Positions 7,705-17,358 are shown, numbered from the stretch's first letter. The stretch: 64,000 bases of DNA from Comamonas sp. 26 (GCF_002754475.1 NZ_PEFL01000001.1:2356001-2420000), one strand, 5' to 3'. The notes: a model not told the origin generated them from the letters alone. Numbers and translations are program-made.

Positions 7705-9102
7705 ATGCCAAAGATAAACCTGCCTGGGCTGCGCGCCCTGGCCGCCGCTGCATTGTGTCTTTGCCTTGGCAGCGCGCATGCACAGGACGCTGCGCCTGCC
7801 GAAGGCCTTGCACTGGACGGCCTGATCCGTGAGGCCATGCTCTACGCCTACCCCTATCAGGAATTCATGAAAATGCGTCATGAAGCCCTGGAGGTCAAAG
7901 ACTCAGCAACAGCCACCACGCTCAATCATTTCCGCCACTCGCGCCATCTGGCCACACCCAAGGACCGCTGGGCCAACGGCCCGATACGCGACACGTTCTA
8001 CTCAACTAACTGGCTGGACCTGGAGCACTCGCCTCTTGTTCTGTCTCTGCCCGAGACCCATGGCCGGTACTACGTCATCACCATGATTGGCGCAGACCTC
8101 AACACCTTCTCCTATGTGGGCCGACGCATTGGCGGCACCTCGGCACGCAAGGTCGCCCTGGTGGGCCCGCACTGGAAGGGCGAAATTCCCAAAGTGGATC
8201 AGATCATTCGGGCACCCACACGTGATGTATATCTGAATCTGCGCGTCATCGTCACCGGTGAAGACGACCTCAAGTCTGCCCATGCGGTTCAAGACGGCTT
8301 TCTCATCAAGCCTTTGCTGAAGACTGCTGAAGACAGCCCACGCATCAAGCCACTGGCCCAGAACTGGAGCCGTTTTGTCGATGTTGCCAATGAAGCACTG
8401 GTTCGTAATCCGCCGCCCGGCACAGAGCAAAAGCTGCTGCAACGCTTTGCCAGCGTGGGCATTTGCGGTGCAGGCTGCAGCTGGGACAAGCTGCCAGCCA
8501 CCGTGCAGCAGCGCTGGCTGGTCCTGGCCCCCGAGATCGAGAAAAACGAACTCAAAAACCGCCTGAACGCCGACCGCAAGACCCCAGACCCCAATCGCCG
8601 CAACGGCTGGACGCCTTACCGCCTGCCAGACGGCTTTGGCAGCAACTACACCATGCGCGCGCAGTCAGCCGCCATGTCCGGCGGAATTCTGGGGCTGGAG
8701 GCTGCAGAAGCCACCTACTTTGCCGCCAGCGTGGATGGCAGCAACCAGCCGCTAGGCATGGGCCAGAGCTACCGCCTGCACCTGCCACAAGGTCGCCTGC
8801 CCGCCGATGCTTTCTGGTCCATCTCGCTCTATGAGTTTGTGACAGGCGGCCAGTACATGGTGGACAACCCCATCAACCGCTACTCCATCGGCGACCGTAC
8901 CAAGGACATGAAACGCAATGCCGACGGCAGTCTGGACATCTGGCTGCAGCCCACCGATCCAGGCCCGGCAAAACGCACCAACTGGCTGCCTACGCCAGAA
9001 AAAAATCTGTTTTATCTGATGGCACGTGCCTACCAGCCCTGGCCTGAGGTTCTGGATCCTTCATGGATTCTTGAACCCGTCGAGCTGGTCAAACCGGAAT
9101 AA
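7705..9102 (+). CDS. DUF1254/DUF1214 domain exported protein
   Basis: A 465-residue protein with a signal peptide (ALAAAALCLCLGSAHA|QD). An N-terminal DUF1254 domain (DTFYSTNWLDLEHSPLVLSL, RYYVITMIGADLNTFSYVG) and a C-terminal DUF1214 domain (DAFWSISLYEF, NPINRYSIGDR, NWLPTPEKNLFYLMARAYQP) are clear. The biochemical function of this pair is unknown. The ATG at 7705 places the signal peptide correctly; upstream in-frame residues are Arg/His-rich and implausible. It converges with the persulfide dioxygenase gene, the two stop codons being three bases apart. Confidence 0.82.
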   Translation: MPKINLPGLRALAAAALCLCLGSAHAQDAAPAEGLALDGLIREAMLYAYPYQEFMKMRHEALEVKDSATATTLNHFRHSRHLATPKDRWANGPIRDTFYSTNWLDLEHSPLVLSLPETHGRYYVITMIGADLNTFSYVGRRIGGTSARKVALVGPHWKGEIPKVDQIIRAPTRDVYLNLRVIVTGEDDLKSAHAVQDGFLIKPLLKTAEDSPRIKPLAQNWSRFVDVANEALVRNPPPGTEQKLLQRFASVGICGAGCSWDKLPATVQQRWLVLAPEIEKNELKNRLNADRKTPDPNRRNGWTPYRLPDGFGSNYTMRAQSAAMSGGILGLEAAEATYFAASVDGSNQPLGMGQSYRLHLPQGRLPADAFWSISLYEFVTGGQYMVDNPINRYSIGDRTKDMKRNADGSLDIWLQPTDPGPAKRTNWLPTPEKNLFYLMARAYQPWPEVLDPSWILEPVELVKPE

Positions 9103-9105
9103 ACA

Positions 9106-10011
9106 TTACTGCCAAACACCATCTGGCACAGGCACATTCTTCACAAACGCATTGATGGGCAGTTGCACGCAGGTGCGCCCATCATCCTGCGCTGGTGGCA
9201 GTTTGCCGGCGCGCACGTTGACCTGAACGGCGGGTAGCAGCAGCGTGGGCATATCCAGCGTGGCGTCTCGTGCTGTGCGCATCTGCACAAAATCAGCTTC
9301 ACTCACACCATCGCGTACATGAATATTGCCGTCGCGCTGCGCCTGCACCGTGGTCTGCCATGCGGGCACGCGGCCTGCGGGCGGGTAGTCGTGACAGACA
9401 AAAATGCGCGTCTGCCCGGGCAGCGCCAGAATACGATGCATGGACTGGTAAAGCGTGGGCGCATCGCCCCCGGGAAAGTCGGCGCGCGCCGTGCCGACAT
9501 CTGGCATGAACAGGGTATCGCCCACAAACACGGCATCTTCCACCAGGTAAGCCATATCCGCCGGTGTATGACCGGGCACATGCATGGCTAGCAGCTCAAG
9601 CCGGCCCAGCATCAGGCGCTCTCCATCTTCAACCAGATGATCAAACTGGCTGCCGTCGGGCAGAAAGCTTGGTTCAAAGTGGAAGATCTTGCTAAATACT
9701 TTCTGCACGGCTCGAATATGCTCACCAATCGCGACCTTGCCGCCTAGATGGTGCCGAATATGCTGGGCCGCTGAGAGGTGATCCGCATGGGCATGGGTTT
9801 CCAGAATCCACTGCAGTTGCCAGCCCTGGCCGCTCACATAGGCGATCAGTTGGTCGGCAGAGCGACTGCTCAAAGTGCCGGACTTGGGGTCAAAGTCCAG
9901 CACAGGGTCGATCACTGCCGCTTGGCCGCTGGTCGTATCGGCAAGCACATAGCTGACAGTGCCCGTGGCGGCATCAAAAAATGGTTCGATATGCATCGCA
10001 CTGACTGACAT
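9106..10011 (-). CDS. blh: Persulfide dioxygenase (metallo-beta-lactamase fold, Blh/ETHE1-like)
   Basis: A 301-residue metallo-beta-lactamase fold enzyme. The metal motif is THAHADHLSAA; further ligands lie in VPGHTPADMAY, VFVGDTLFMPDVGTAR and FVCHDYPPAG. These features and the length match the Blh-type persulfide dioxygenases controlled by BigR, which oxidise glutathione persulfide to sulfite with one non-haem iron. No signal peptide, so cytoplasmic. AGGAG lies just before the ATG. The gene is divergent from an ArsR regulator across an 89-base gap holding a perfect palindrome. Confidence 0.86.
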   Translation of the reverse strand: MSVSAMHIEPFFDAATGTVSYVLADTTSGQAAVIDPVLDFDPKSGTLSSRSADQLIAYVSGQGWQLQWILETHAHADHLSAAQHIRHHLGGKVAIGEHIRAVQKVFSKIFHFEPSFLPDGSQFDHLVEDGERLMLGRLELLAMHVPGHTPADMAYLVEDAVFVGDTLFMPDVGTARADFPGGDAPTLYQSMHRILALPGQTRIFVCHDYPPAGRVPAWQTTVQAQRDGNIHVRDGVSEADFVQMRTARDATLDMPTLLLPAVQVNVRAGKLPPAQDDGRTCVQLPINAFVKNVPVPDGVWQ

Positions 10012-10060
10012 GACAACTCCTGAAAGATGGTGTTTGGATCAACACTTAAATTAATTTACT

Positions 10061-10081
10061 TTTTTATATAATATATAAAAA
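10061..10081. promoter_or_regulatory. 21-bp perfect AT-rich palindrome, candidate BigR/SqrR-type operator
   Basis: Arms TTTTTATATA and TATATAAAAA around one central base; all ten pairs match. It sits in the divergent gap, 19 bases upstream of the ArsR gene ATG and 49 upstream of the dioxygenase start. BigR-type repressors are known to bind AT-rich palindromic boxes in the promoters of their own operons. Confidence 0.65.
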
Positions 10082-10100
10082 CAATTTGATAAGCGAGATC

Positions 10101-10445
10101 ATGTCCACACAACCACTAGACGAACCGCAAGCTGCGCTCGACCTGCAAGCCATGCGAGCCCACGCTGGCGAAGCCGTGGCCATGCTCAAGCTTCTGGGCA
10201 ACGAAGACCGGCTGCTGCTGCTGTGCCAGCTCTCACAACAAGAGCGCACAGTGGGAGAGCTGGAGCAACTTACCGGCGTATCGCAACCCACCCTGTCCCA
10301 GCAACTGGGCATTTTTCGCCGTGAAGGTCTGGTCATCACGCGCCGCGAAGGCAAGTTCATCTGGTACCAACTGGCCGACAAGCGCGCCCTGCAGCTCATG
10401 CAGGCCGTGCATCAGCTGTTCTGCCAACAAGGAGAAATCGCATGA
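10101..10445 (+). CDS. bigR: ArsR-family persulfide-sensing repressor, BigR/SqrR type
   Basis: A 114-residue winged-helix regulator: LLGNEDRLLLLCQL, VGELEQLTGVSQPTLSQQLG (recognition helix), LVITRREGKFIWYQL (wing). Cys42 and Cys108 fall exactly where BigR (C42/C108) and SqrR (C41/C107) have the pair that forms a polysulfide bridge with reactive sulfur species. It presumably represses the divergent persulfide dioxygenase and its own transcript, and may also act at the sox region. ATG at 10101 follows a TTG-initiated alternative at 10086 that would add five unlikely residues. Its stop overlaps the next gene's start (ATGA). Confidence 0.85.
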   Translation: MSTQPLDEPQAALDLQAMRAHAGEAVAMLKLLGNEDRLLLLCQLSQQERTVGELEQLTGVSQPTLSQQLGIFRREGLVITRREGKFIWYQLADKRALQLMQAVHQLFCQQGEIA

Positions 10446-10885
10446 GTATTTTGTGGAATGAATTCACACCCTGGACATCTCTCGCTGGCGGCTTGCTGAT
10501 TGGCCTGTCTGCCGCCCTGCTGATTGCACTGCTGGGCCGTGTCGCAGGCATCAGCGGCATTACCGGCGCTTTGCTGCAAATGCCTACCTGGTCAGCCGTC
10601 AAGCAATGGGGCTGGCGCTTAGCCTTCATTGCGGGCATGGTCGCCGCGCCCTTGGTGTGGCAGTTGTTCGCGCCACTGCCTGCGATGGAGATGCCGTCTA
10701 ACCCCGTCGTCGTCATCGTCGCCGGTCTGCTAGTGGGCTTTGGCACGCGCATGGGCTCGGGCTGCACCAGCGGCCACGGCGTCTGCGGCCTCTCGCGCCT
10801 TTCCGTACGCTCACTTGCCGCCACCCTAACCTTTATCGCTACTGGAGCCATCACCGTTTTTGTGATGCGCCACGTCTTCGGCTAA
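10442..10885 (+). CDS. YeeE/YedE-family half-size membrane protein (sulfur transport), N-terminal-type half
   Basis: A 147-residue membrane protein with about four helices. GFGTRMGSGCTSGHGVCGLS is the Cys-containing pore motif of the YeeE/YedE (TsuA-like, DUF395) family. The start overlaps the ArsR stop by four bases, so translation is coupled. With the next gene it makes a two-protein channel (PmpA/PmpB-like in BigR operons) likely to move thiosulfate or another small sulfur species across the inner membrane; the substrate is inferred. Confidence 0.82.
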   Translation: MSILWNEFTPWTSLAGGLLIGLSAALLIALLGRVAGISGITGALLQMPTWSAVKQWGWRLAFIAGMVAAPLVWQLFAPLPAMEMPSNPVVVIVAGLLVGFGTRMGSGCTSGHGVCGLSRLSVRSLAATLTFIATGAITVFVMRHVFG

Positions 10886-10901
10886 GCCCACAGGAGTCAC
10901 C

Positions 10902-11333
10902 ATGATTACCAATATCGCTGCCCTGCTCTCCGGTCTTGTTTTTGGTCTGGGTCTGATTCTTTCAGGCATGGGCAACCCCGCAAAGGTGCAGAATTTTCTG
11001 GACTTCTTCGGTCAATGGGATCCATCGCTGGCCCTCGTCATGGGCGGCGCCATTGCGGTGGGCATGGTCGCTTTTAGCTGGGCCAAGCGCCGCAAGACCG
11101 CTTTGCTGGGCGATGCCATGCAACTGCCCACCAGCACCGTTATTGACCGCCAACTGCTCACCGGCTCGGCTTTGTTTGGGATTGGCTGGGGTCTGGCTGG
11201 TTTCTGCCCCGGCCCTGCGCTCATGAACCTGTCCACCCTCACCCCGCAGGTCTGGATGTTTGTCGCAGCCATGCTGGCAGGCATGTGGACTCAGCATCTA
11301 TGGGCTGCCAGAACGGCAGCGAAACAGGTCTAA
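10902..11333 (+). CDS. YeeE/YedE-family half-size membrane protein, C-terminal-type half
   Basis: A 143-residue membrane protein with about four helices; FGLGLILSGMGNPAKVQNFLD and FGIGWGLAGFCPGPALMNLS are typical of the second half of split YeeE/YedE proteins (DUF6691), the Cys in GFCPGPA being the conserved pore residue. It starts 16 bases after the previous stop with an AGGAG ribosome site. A full-length relative of this family lies beside the sox genes at 33001–34110. Confidence 0.82.
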   Translation: MITNIAALLSGLVFGLGLILSGMGNPAKVQNFLDFFGQWDPSLALVMGGAIAVGMVAFSWAKRRKTALLGDAMQLPTSTVIDRQLLTGSALFGIGWGLAGFCPGPALMNLSTLTPQVWMFVAAMLAGMWTQHLWAARTAAKQV

Positions 11334-11439
11334 AACTTGAAGCCCGGATAGTTTTGAGCTGTCCGAGGCTTGCTGACTTAAAGCCGCCAACACCATTTCT
11401 CACCCACGCCACTCCCAATGAAGTACCCGCCTTGCTCTT

Positions 11440-12498
11440 ATGATTCGAGCCGCCATGCCTAGCTCCTCTGCCCCCGCTTCATCCAGTCAACACGGTTTGC
11501 GCGCCATCTGGCGTCAGCGGGGAGCGGGTGCGTGGCTGCTTTGGCCTGTGTCACAGCTTTACGGCGCTTTGCAGGGCTGGAATGCGCAGCGCATGCGCCG
11601 CCAGCAACAAAGCACGGGCGTGCCCGTCGTCGTGGTCGGCAATGTGATTGCGGGTGGCGCGGGCAAAACGCCGGTAACTCAGGCGGTGGTGGCACACCTC
11701 AAGGCCCAAGGCTGGCAGCCGGGCATCATCTCGCGCGGCTATGGCCGCAAGGTGCAGGAAGGGCTGGACTGCCGCGAGGCGTTGCAGGACAGTCCCGCCA
11801 GCGAGGTGGGGGACGAGCCCGCACTGCTGGCCCGCAGCACGGGCGTGCCGGTCTTTGTGGCCAGCAAACGCATTGAAGCGGCGCGGGCGCTGCGCCAGAA
11901 GTATCCACAGGTCAATGTCATCGTGAGTGATGACGGCTTGCAGCACCTGGAACTGGCACGAGATGTCGAGTTGTGCGTTTTCAACGACGAAGGCGTGGGT
12001 AACGGATTTTTATTGCCTGCAGGCCCGCTGCGCGAGCCCTGGCCGCGCCCGGTCACAGCTACGCTCTATGCGGGCCAGCCACCCCAACCGCAAGGTTCGT
12101 CACCGGTTTTTGCCCTGCAGCGCAGTCTGGCGGATGTGGCCCTCAACGGCCATGGGCAAAGTATTCAGTTAAGCGAGCTGGCCGGCCAACAGGCAGAAGC
12201 CGTGGCCGCCGTAGCCCGCCCTGAATCTTTTTTTTCCATGCTGGAGGACAAGGGCCTTGCGCCCGTCGCAACGCAGGCATTGCCAGATCACTATGATTTT
12301 GAGAGCTTCTCGCGCAATCTAGGCAATGACTCTCCGCTGATTTGTACCGAAAAAGATGCCGTCAAGCTCTGGCGCAACTACCCTGAGGCCTGGGCAGTGC
12401 CGCTGCAATTGCAGCTGCCGCAGGCATTCTGGGACTTGCTGTATGCCGAACTTGCAGCATCCAGCGCCCATATTCGCCATCAGGGCGACGCAGCCTGA
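11440..12498 (+). CDS. lpxK: Tetraacyldisaccharide 4'-kinase LpxK
   Basis: A 352-residue enzyme that phosphorylates the 4' position of the lipid A disaccharide at the inner membrane. VVGNVIAGGAGKTPVTQAV is the atypical P-loop of LpxK; IISRGYGRK, VGDEPALLARSTGVPVFV and VIVSDDGLQHLELARDVEL are family motifs, and ICTEKDAVKL lies near the C-terminus. A second ATG at 11455 is a possible start. Followed by the Trm112-like gene and kdsB on the same strand, a usual Burkholderiales lipid A/Kdo arrangement. Confidence 0.95.
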   Translation: MIRAAMPSSSAPASSSQHGLRAIWRQRGAGAWLLWPVSQLYGALQGWNAQRMRRQQQSTGVPVVVVGNVIAGGAGKTPVTQAVVAHLKAQGWQPGIISRGYGRKVQEGLDCREALQDSPASEVGDEPALLARSTGVPVFVASKRIEAARALRQKYPQVNVIVSDDGLQHLELARDVELCVFNDEGVGNGFLLPAGPLREPWPRPVTATLYAGQPPQPQGSSPVFALQRSLADVALNGHGQSIQLSELAGQQAEAVAAVARPESFFSMLEDKGLAPVATQALPDHYDFESFSRNLGNDSPLICTEKDAVKLWRNYPEAWAVPLQLQLPQAFWDLLYAELAASSAHIRHQGDAA

Positions 12499-12580
12499 CT
12501 ATCATTGACCCCCATTGATTGCCCTCTTTGTCGCGCCAGCTCTGTGCTGGCGCCCTCATCTCGTTTTGCAGGAATTCCCC

Positions 12581-12772
12581 ATGGACGCCAAACTTCTTGA
12601 ACTGCTGGTCTGCCCCGTCACCAAGGGCCCACTGCGCTTTGACCGCGAGCACCAAGAGCTGATCAGCCACAGCGCGCGCCTGGCCTACCCCGTGCGTGAC
12701 GGCATTCCCGTCTTGCTGGAAAACGAAGCCCGCACCCTCAGCGACGACGAGCTGGACGACAGCCAGTACTAA
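12581..12772 (+). CDS. Trm112 family (YcaR-like) small protein
   Basis: A 63-residue protein, [18 protein letters not shown]...[13 protein letters not shown], the standard YcaR/Trm112-like profile. One Cys is seen in LLVCPVTKG; the zinc-ribbon residues of eukaryotic Trm112 are mostly missing, as is normal in bacterial members. AGGA precedes the ATG at the expected distance. It stops three bases before kdsB and is almost always found there; the function is not firmly known. Confidence 0.9.
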   Translation: MDAKLLELLVCPVTKGPLRFDREHQELISHSARLAYPVRDGIPVLLENEARTLSDDELDDSQY

Positions 12773-12775
12773 GCC

Positions 12776-13552
12776 ATGAGCTACACGGTACTGATTCCCG
12801 CCCGCCTGTCCTCCACCCGCCTGCCCGGCAAGCCGCTGGCCGACATTGCGGGCCTGCCCATGGTCGTGCGCGTGGCCCAGCGCGCAGCGCTGGCCGGGGC
12901 CGCGCGCTGCGTGGTGGCGGCTGACGATGAAAGCATTGTTGCCGCCTGCACCCAGCACGGCATTGAAGCCATACTCACCCGCAAAGACCACCCCAGCGGC
13001 AGCGACCGCCTGGCAGAGGCCTGCGCACAGCTAGGCCTGACTGGCGACGATGTGGTGGTCAATGTGCAGGGCGATGAGCCCCTGATTGACCCCGCCTTGA
13101 TCGATGCCGTGGCAATGCTGCTTCTCAGCCGCCCCGAGGCCAGCATGGGCACCGCCGCCCACCCTATCGACAGCCTGATCGACTACCGCAACCCGAATGT
13201 GGTGAAGGTGGTTTGCGACGCCAAGGGTCTGGCCAGCTATTTCAGCCGCGCACCCATTCCCTTCTCGCGCGATCATGCCGATGAGGCCTGGTGGGACACG
13301 GCTGCGCCCAAGGCCGGCCACGCGGGCTTTACGCCGCTGCGCCACATCGGCATCTACAGCTACAAGGCCGGTTTTCTGCGCGAATTTCCGCAGCTCTCGC
13401 CCGCACCGACCGAGGCCATGGAGCAGCTGGAGCAACTGCGCGCCCTGTGGCATGGCCACCGAATTGCCGTGCACATCACACCCGATGCACCCGGCGCTGG
13501 CGTAGACACACCCGAAGACCTGGAGCGTGTGCGCGCTGTGTTTGCGAATTAA
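12776..13552 (+). CDS. kdsB: 3-deoxy-manno-octulosonate cytidylyltransferase KdsB
   Basis: A 258-residue cytoplasmic enzyme that activates Kdo with CTP for lipopolysaccharide core synthesis. [20 protein letters not shown] is the nucleotide-binding signature, [17 protein letters not shown] the metal and CTP contacts, and [11 protein letters not shown] and [14 protein letters not shown] are conserved. Length matches the family. Tightly linked to lpxK and the Trm112-like gene; a terminator follows. Confidence 0.96.
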   Translation: MSYTVLIPARLSSTRLPGKPLADIAGLPMVVRVAQRAALAGAARCVVAADDESIVAACTQHGIEAILTRKDHPSGSDRLAEACAQLGLTGDDVVVNVQGDEPLIDPALIDAVAMLLLSRPEASMGTAAHPIDSLIDYRNPNVVKVVCDAKGLASYFSRAPIPFSRDHADEAWWDTAAPKAGHAGFTPLRHIGIYSYKAGFLREFPQLSPAPTEAMEQLEQLRALWHGHRIAVHITPDAPGAGVDTPEDLERVRAVFAN

Positions 13553-13563
13553 GCGAATTAAGA

Positions 13564-13596
13564 AAAAGCCTGCGCACCATGGTGCCGCAGGCTTTT
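13564..13596 (+). terminator. Rho-independent terminator after kdsB
   Basis: AAAAGCCTGCG and CGCAGGCTTTT form an 11-bp stem ending in a T run, ten bases past the kdsB stop. Confidence 0.8.
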
Positions 13597-13788
13597 CTCA
13601 CTTTCCCCCTCCGGTGACTGGATATGTAACTCATCCGCGCAGTTGCGACTCAAAAAGAGCCCAAGCCCAGTCGTGGCAAGCGCTGCTAGCTATACTTTCC
13701 ATCTAGTCCAAACAGCGCATGTGGTCACAAGCACACCTGCCTTACAACTACAACTATCGCGTTGGCAGCGAATACATGCCTTGGATAG

Positions 13789-14598
<810 letters not shown>

Positions 14599-14617
14599 GC
14601 CGATCCTGATCACCCAC

Positions 14618-14649
14618 AAAAAAAAGCACCTTTTCAGGTGCTTTTTTTT
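14618..14649. terminator. Bidirectional terminator between adk and the asparaginase gene
   Basis: Eight A, GCACCT, TTTC loop, AGGTGC, eight T: a symmetric hairpin that can serve both convergent genes. Confidence 0.85.
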
Positions 14650-14656
14650 GCTTTCC

Positions 14657-14696
14657 AGCGCTTATGCAACAAGCACTACCAGCTATTCATTCAATA
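14657..14696. repeat. Dispersed short repeat (AATAGCTGC family), diverged copy
   Basis: AGCGCTTATGCAACAAGC followed by ACCAGCTATTCATTCAATAG resembles the repeat family described at 1702–1792; it overlaps the last codons of the asparaginase gene. Confidence 0.4.
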
Positions 14697-15719
14697 GCAA
14701 GCCAGTTGCAGCATCATTGCAATACGCGCCTTGCTCGGCGGCAAAAGCACGGCGTCCAGACCGCCCTCAGCCTCTACCTGAATGACATGGGCTGCAATCT
14801 CATGACTACTAGCCTGCACCGCAGGCACGCCCTGCCCCACCGGCAAACCGACCAGTTGACCCTCCAGGCAACGCGTGCTGTACCAGACGCTCACGCCCTG
14901 CGCCCTTGCCTGCAGCAGCGCCTGCTCCATGGCCTGATGAATCGTGCCATTGCCCGTACCGGCGACTACCAGCCCCTGCACGCCGGCCGCCAGCAAGGCC
15001 TGCACAGCACGCGCGCTTTGCAAGGAGCCTGACTGCACAATTTCCACCCAAGGCAGCTCTTCGCAGGCCAGCAACTGCTCAAGCCGCGCCGCAGTCCAGC
15101 CCGGATACTGCACCGCAGCGCGCCCCAGCCAGCGCACACGGCTTTCTTCTACATAGGCGCATGGCCCGCCCTCGTAAGAACGCAGCGCATTCAAACGGTA
15201 GGGGTGCACCTTGAGCACCTCGCGCGCCGCATGCACCTCACCTGCCGCCACCACCCACACGCCGGGCACATCGCCAGCAGCCACCGCCACGGCATCGCGC
15301 AGGTTCTGCGGGCCATCTGCCTGCAGCGATGTGGCAGGCCGCATGGCACAGGTCAGCACCACGGCCTTGGTGGGCTGCAGCACAGCCTGAAGCAGCCAGG
15401 CAGTCTCTTCCAGCGTATCCGTGCCGTGCGTAATCACCAGCGCCCGCGTGGCCGTATCCTCCAGCCCCGCCTTCACGGCCTGCAGCAGGCTGCGCCAGAC
15501 CGGCCAGTCCATGTCCTTGCTGTCGATCTGGGCAATTTGCAAGGCATCCAGTACCGCGCCCGTTCGGCCAGCGGCCAGCTGTGACAAATCCGGCACAGCG
15601 GCCAGCAAGCCCGCCACACTGATCTGCCCCGCCTTGTAGCCCACGCCCTGTGTACTGTTCTGGGCCTGCCCCGCAATCGTGCCGCCGGTGCCCAAAATCA
15701 CAATCTTTTCTTGCGCCAC
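14691..15719 (-). CDS. L-asparaginase / asparaginase family protein
   Basis: A 342-residue protein hydrolysing asparagine to aspartate and ammonia. VILGTGGTIAG holds the first catalytic Thr and VITHGTDTLEETAWLL the second Thr-Asp pair with the Thr-Lys-type triad region after it (VLTCAMRP). There is no signal peptide, suggesting a cytoplasmic form. GTG at 15719 is chosen because GGAGAG precedes it; an ATG just upstream is in another frame. Divergent from lexA. A glutaminase activity or other amidase specificity cannot be excluded. Confidence 0.88.
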   Translation of the reverse strand: MAQEKIVILGTGGTIAGQAQNSTQGVGYKAGQISVAGLLAAVPDLSQLAAGRTGAVLDALQIAQIDSKDMDWPVWRSLLQAVKAGLEDTATRALVITHGTDTLEETAWLLQAVLQPTKAVVLTCAMRPATSLQADGPQNLRDAVAVAAGDVPGVWVVAAGEVHAAREVLKVHPYRLNALRSYEGGPCAYVEESRVRWLGRAAVQYPGWTAARLEQLLACEELPWVEIVQSGSLQSARAVQALLAAGVQGLVVAGTGNGTIHQAMEQALLQARAQGVSVWYSTRCLEGQLVGLPVGQGVPAVQASSHEIAAHVIQVEAEGGLDAVLLPPSKARIAMMLQLACY

Positions 15720-15753
15720 TTGCTCTCCATAAAAAACTGATCAAAAATACAGG

Positions 15754-15773
15754 TACTGTATAAACACACAGAT
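15754..15773 (+). promoter_or_regulatory. LexA-binding SOS box of lexA
   Basis: TACTGTATAAACACACAGAT contains CTG-N10-CAG and closely matches the gammaproteobacterial SOS consensus. It lies 46 bases upstream of the lexA start and overlaps a likely -10 element (TATAAA), fitting autoregulation. Confidence 0.85.
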
Positions 15774-15819
15774 CAAAAATCTCACTAGGCCCAGCCTGAT
15801 GAATGACCGGAAGCCAGAC

Positions 15820-16494
15820 ATGCTAGATCACCCCAAGCTCACTCCCCGCCAGCAGCAGATTCTGGACCTCATCCAGTCCAGCATCGCCCGCACCGGCGCG
15901 CCCCCTACCCGGGCCGAGATTGCCAGCAGCTTCGGCTTCAAATCCGCCAACGCCGCCGAAGAGCATCTGCAGGCGCTGGCTCGCAAGGGCGTGATTGATC
16001 TGGTCAGCGGAACCTCACGCGGCATTCGCCTGCGGGCTGATACCGTGCGCAACATCAATGCAGCGCGCGGCAACAGCTTTGCTCTGCCGCTCTCCAGCAT
16101 GGCGCAGCTGGTACTGCCTCTGGTCGGCAGAGTAGCTGCGGGCTCACCCATTCTGGCGCAGGAACATATCGACCAGAGCTATTCGGTAGAACCCAGCCTG
16201 TTCGCCGCCAAGCCCGACTACCTGCTCAAGGTACGCGGCATGTCCATGCGCGACGCCGGCATCATGGACGGCGACCTGCTGGCCGTGCAAGCAACCCACG
16301 AAGCGCGCAACGGCCAGATTGTGGTCGCCCGCCTCGGCGACGATGTCACCGTCAAGCGCTTCAAGCGCACACCCCAAGGCATTGAGCTGCTGCCCGAAAA
16401 CCCCGACTACAAGGTGATTCATGTGGCTCCTGAAGAACCATTTGCCATCGAAGGCCTGGCAGTCGGCCTGATCCGTAACAGCATGTTTATGTAG
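15820..16494 (+). CDS. lexA: SOS repressor LexA
   Basis: A 224-residue repressor-protease. The N-terminal winged helix ([36 protein letters not shown]) binds DNA. The C-terminal S24 peptidase domain has the Ala107–Gly108 cleavage bond in GRVAAGSPI, Ser142 in GMSMRDAGI and Lys179 in [12 protein letters not shown] damage with RecA filaments triggers self-cleavage. ATG at 15820 is preferred (GGAAG upstream, and the N-terminus then matches other LexA proteins); ATG at 15799 would add seven residues. An SOS box lies in its promoter. Confidence 0.95.
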   Translation: MLDHPKLTPRQQQILDLIQSSIARTGAPPTRAEIASSFGFKSANAAEEHLQALARKGVIDLVSGTSRGIRLRADTVRNINAARGNSFALPLSSMAQLVLPLVGRVAAGSPILAQEHIDQSYSVEPSLFAAKPDYLLKVRGMSMRDAGIMDGDLLAVQATHEARNGQIVVARLGDDVTVKRFKRTPQGIELLPENPDYKVIHVAPEEPFAIEGLAVGLIRNSMFM

Positions 16495-16573
16495 CCAACA
16501 GGCTATCCCTCAGCGCAATCGTCACCGGATGACTGCACGCTGAACCCTTTTCCCTCTCCAGTCCAGGTGGTAG

Positions 16574-16597
16574 GCGCGAAGCAGTCTTGCTTCGCGC
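16574..16597. other. Perfect 10-bp hairpin downstream of lexA
   Basis: GCGCGAAGCA, loop GTCT, TGCTTCGCGC. No T run follows, so it is not a typical terminator. It lies between the lexA stop and the next small gene. Confidence 0.55.
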
Positions 16598-16667
16598 TGG
16601 GCGGAGCTTTGCCTTAAAACGCAATCCTGCCCTTATCTTTGCCGCAAGGCTATTGAGGAGTTGCCAC

Positions 16668-17123
16668 ATGGGATTCGCCGCATCTTTGCAGTCTTTGACT
16701 CGCCTGAGCCTTAAAGTCCTGCCCTTCGCACCACCCGCAAGCCTGAGCTTCAAGGCCTGCACCCAAATTCTCTCAAGCGACTCGCACGACACCCCTGAAG
16801 AACCCGCACCGTTCATCCCCAGCTCTTATGAGCCCGAAGGCTTCAAGCTGACGTACACCAGCATCCCCGTCATGCGCGCCAACCGCTCGCGCCGCCGCAA
16901 CACCAGCACACGTTTTAACAACAAAGCCAAAGCGAACACTGCCAGCCCCCAGTTGTCTCTCGCATTACCGGCTGAAGCAGCCCCCGCCGCCACTCGCCAG
17001 CTGAAAATCCTGCAACGCGAACCCCGTAAGCAGCCCGAATGCATGTTCATCTCCGGCCGTATGGCCGATGTCTGCGCCGCACTGGAGCGTATGGCCCTCA
17101 ATGAGCAAGCACAACAAGCCTGA
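16668..17123 (+). CDS. Hypothetical protein, Arg-rich, 151 residues
   Basis: Not recognised. A GAGGAG ribosome site precedes the ATG at 16668. The protein has a long, probably disordered middle (Ser/Pro/Ala with a basic patch NRSRRRNTSTRFNNKAKA) and a more ordered C-terminal part (CMFISGRMADVCAALERMAL) that looks like the conserved piece. No signal peptide or membrane segment. It lies alone downstream of lexA without an SOS box of its own. Confidence 0.55.
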   Translation: MGFAASLQSLTRLSLKVLPFAPPASLSFKACTQILSSDSHDTPEEPAPFIPSSYEPEGFKLTYTSIPVMRANRSRRRNTSTRFNNKAKANTASPQLSLALPAEAAPAATRQLKILQREPRKQPECMFISGRMADVCAALERMALNEQAQQA

Positions 17124-17200
17124 AGCACAAGCTAAACCCACAGCGCCAGCAACAAATGCACTGGCAACGCAATGTAAATTGCCCGTCGATGAGCAATTAG

Positions 17201-17247
17201 ATTTTGATAGCTGCAAGCGCTAATGAATAAAGCGATATAGCGCTTTT
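17201..17247. repeat. Dispersed short repeat (AATAGCTGC family)
   Basis: TTTTGATAGCTGCAAGCGCT then AATGAATAAAGCGATATAGC; a clear family member between two unknown genes. Confidence 0.55.
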
Positions 17248-17358
17248 CATGCGCAGTTCAACGTGCAATTTGGCCTGTCAAAATACTCAATTCAGGGTAT
17301 TGCAGCCCCCTCATACCAATGGAAACATTCGTATACACGTGCCAACGAAGGGGTCGCA

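Noticed and set aside
6181..7881. Minus-strand open frame of 566 codons over the DUF1329 gene
   Set aside because: Antisense of a well-supported exported protein; low-complexity His/Ala/Val content without domains.
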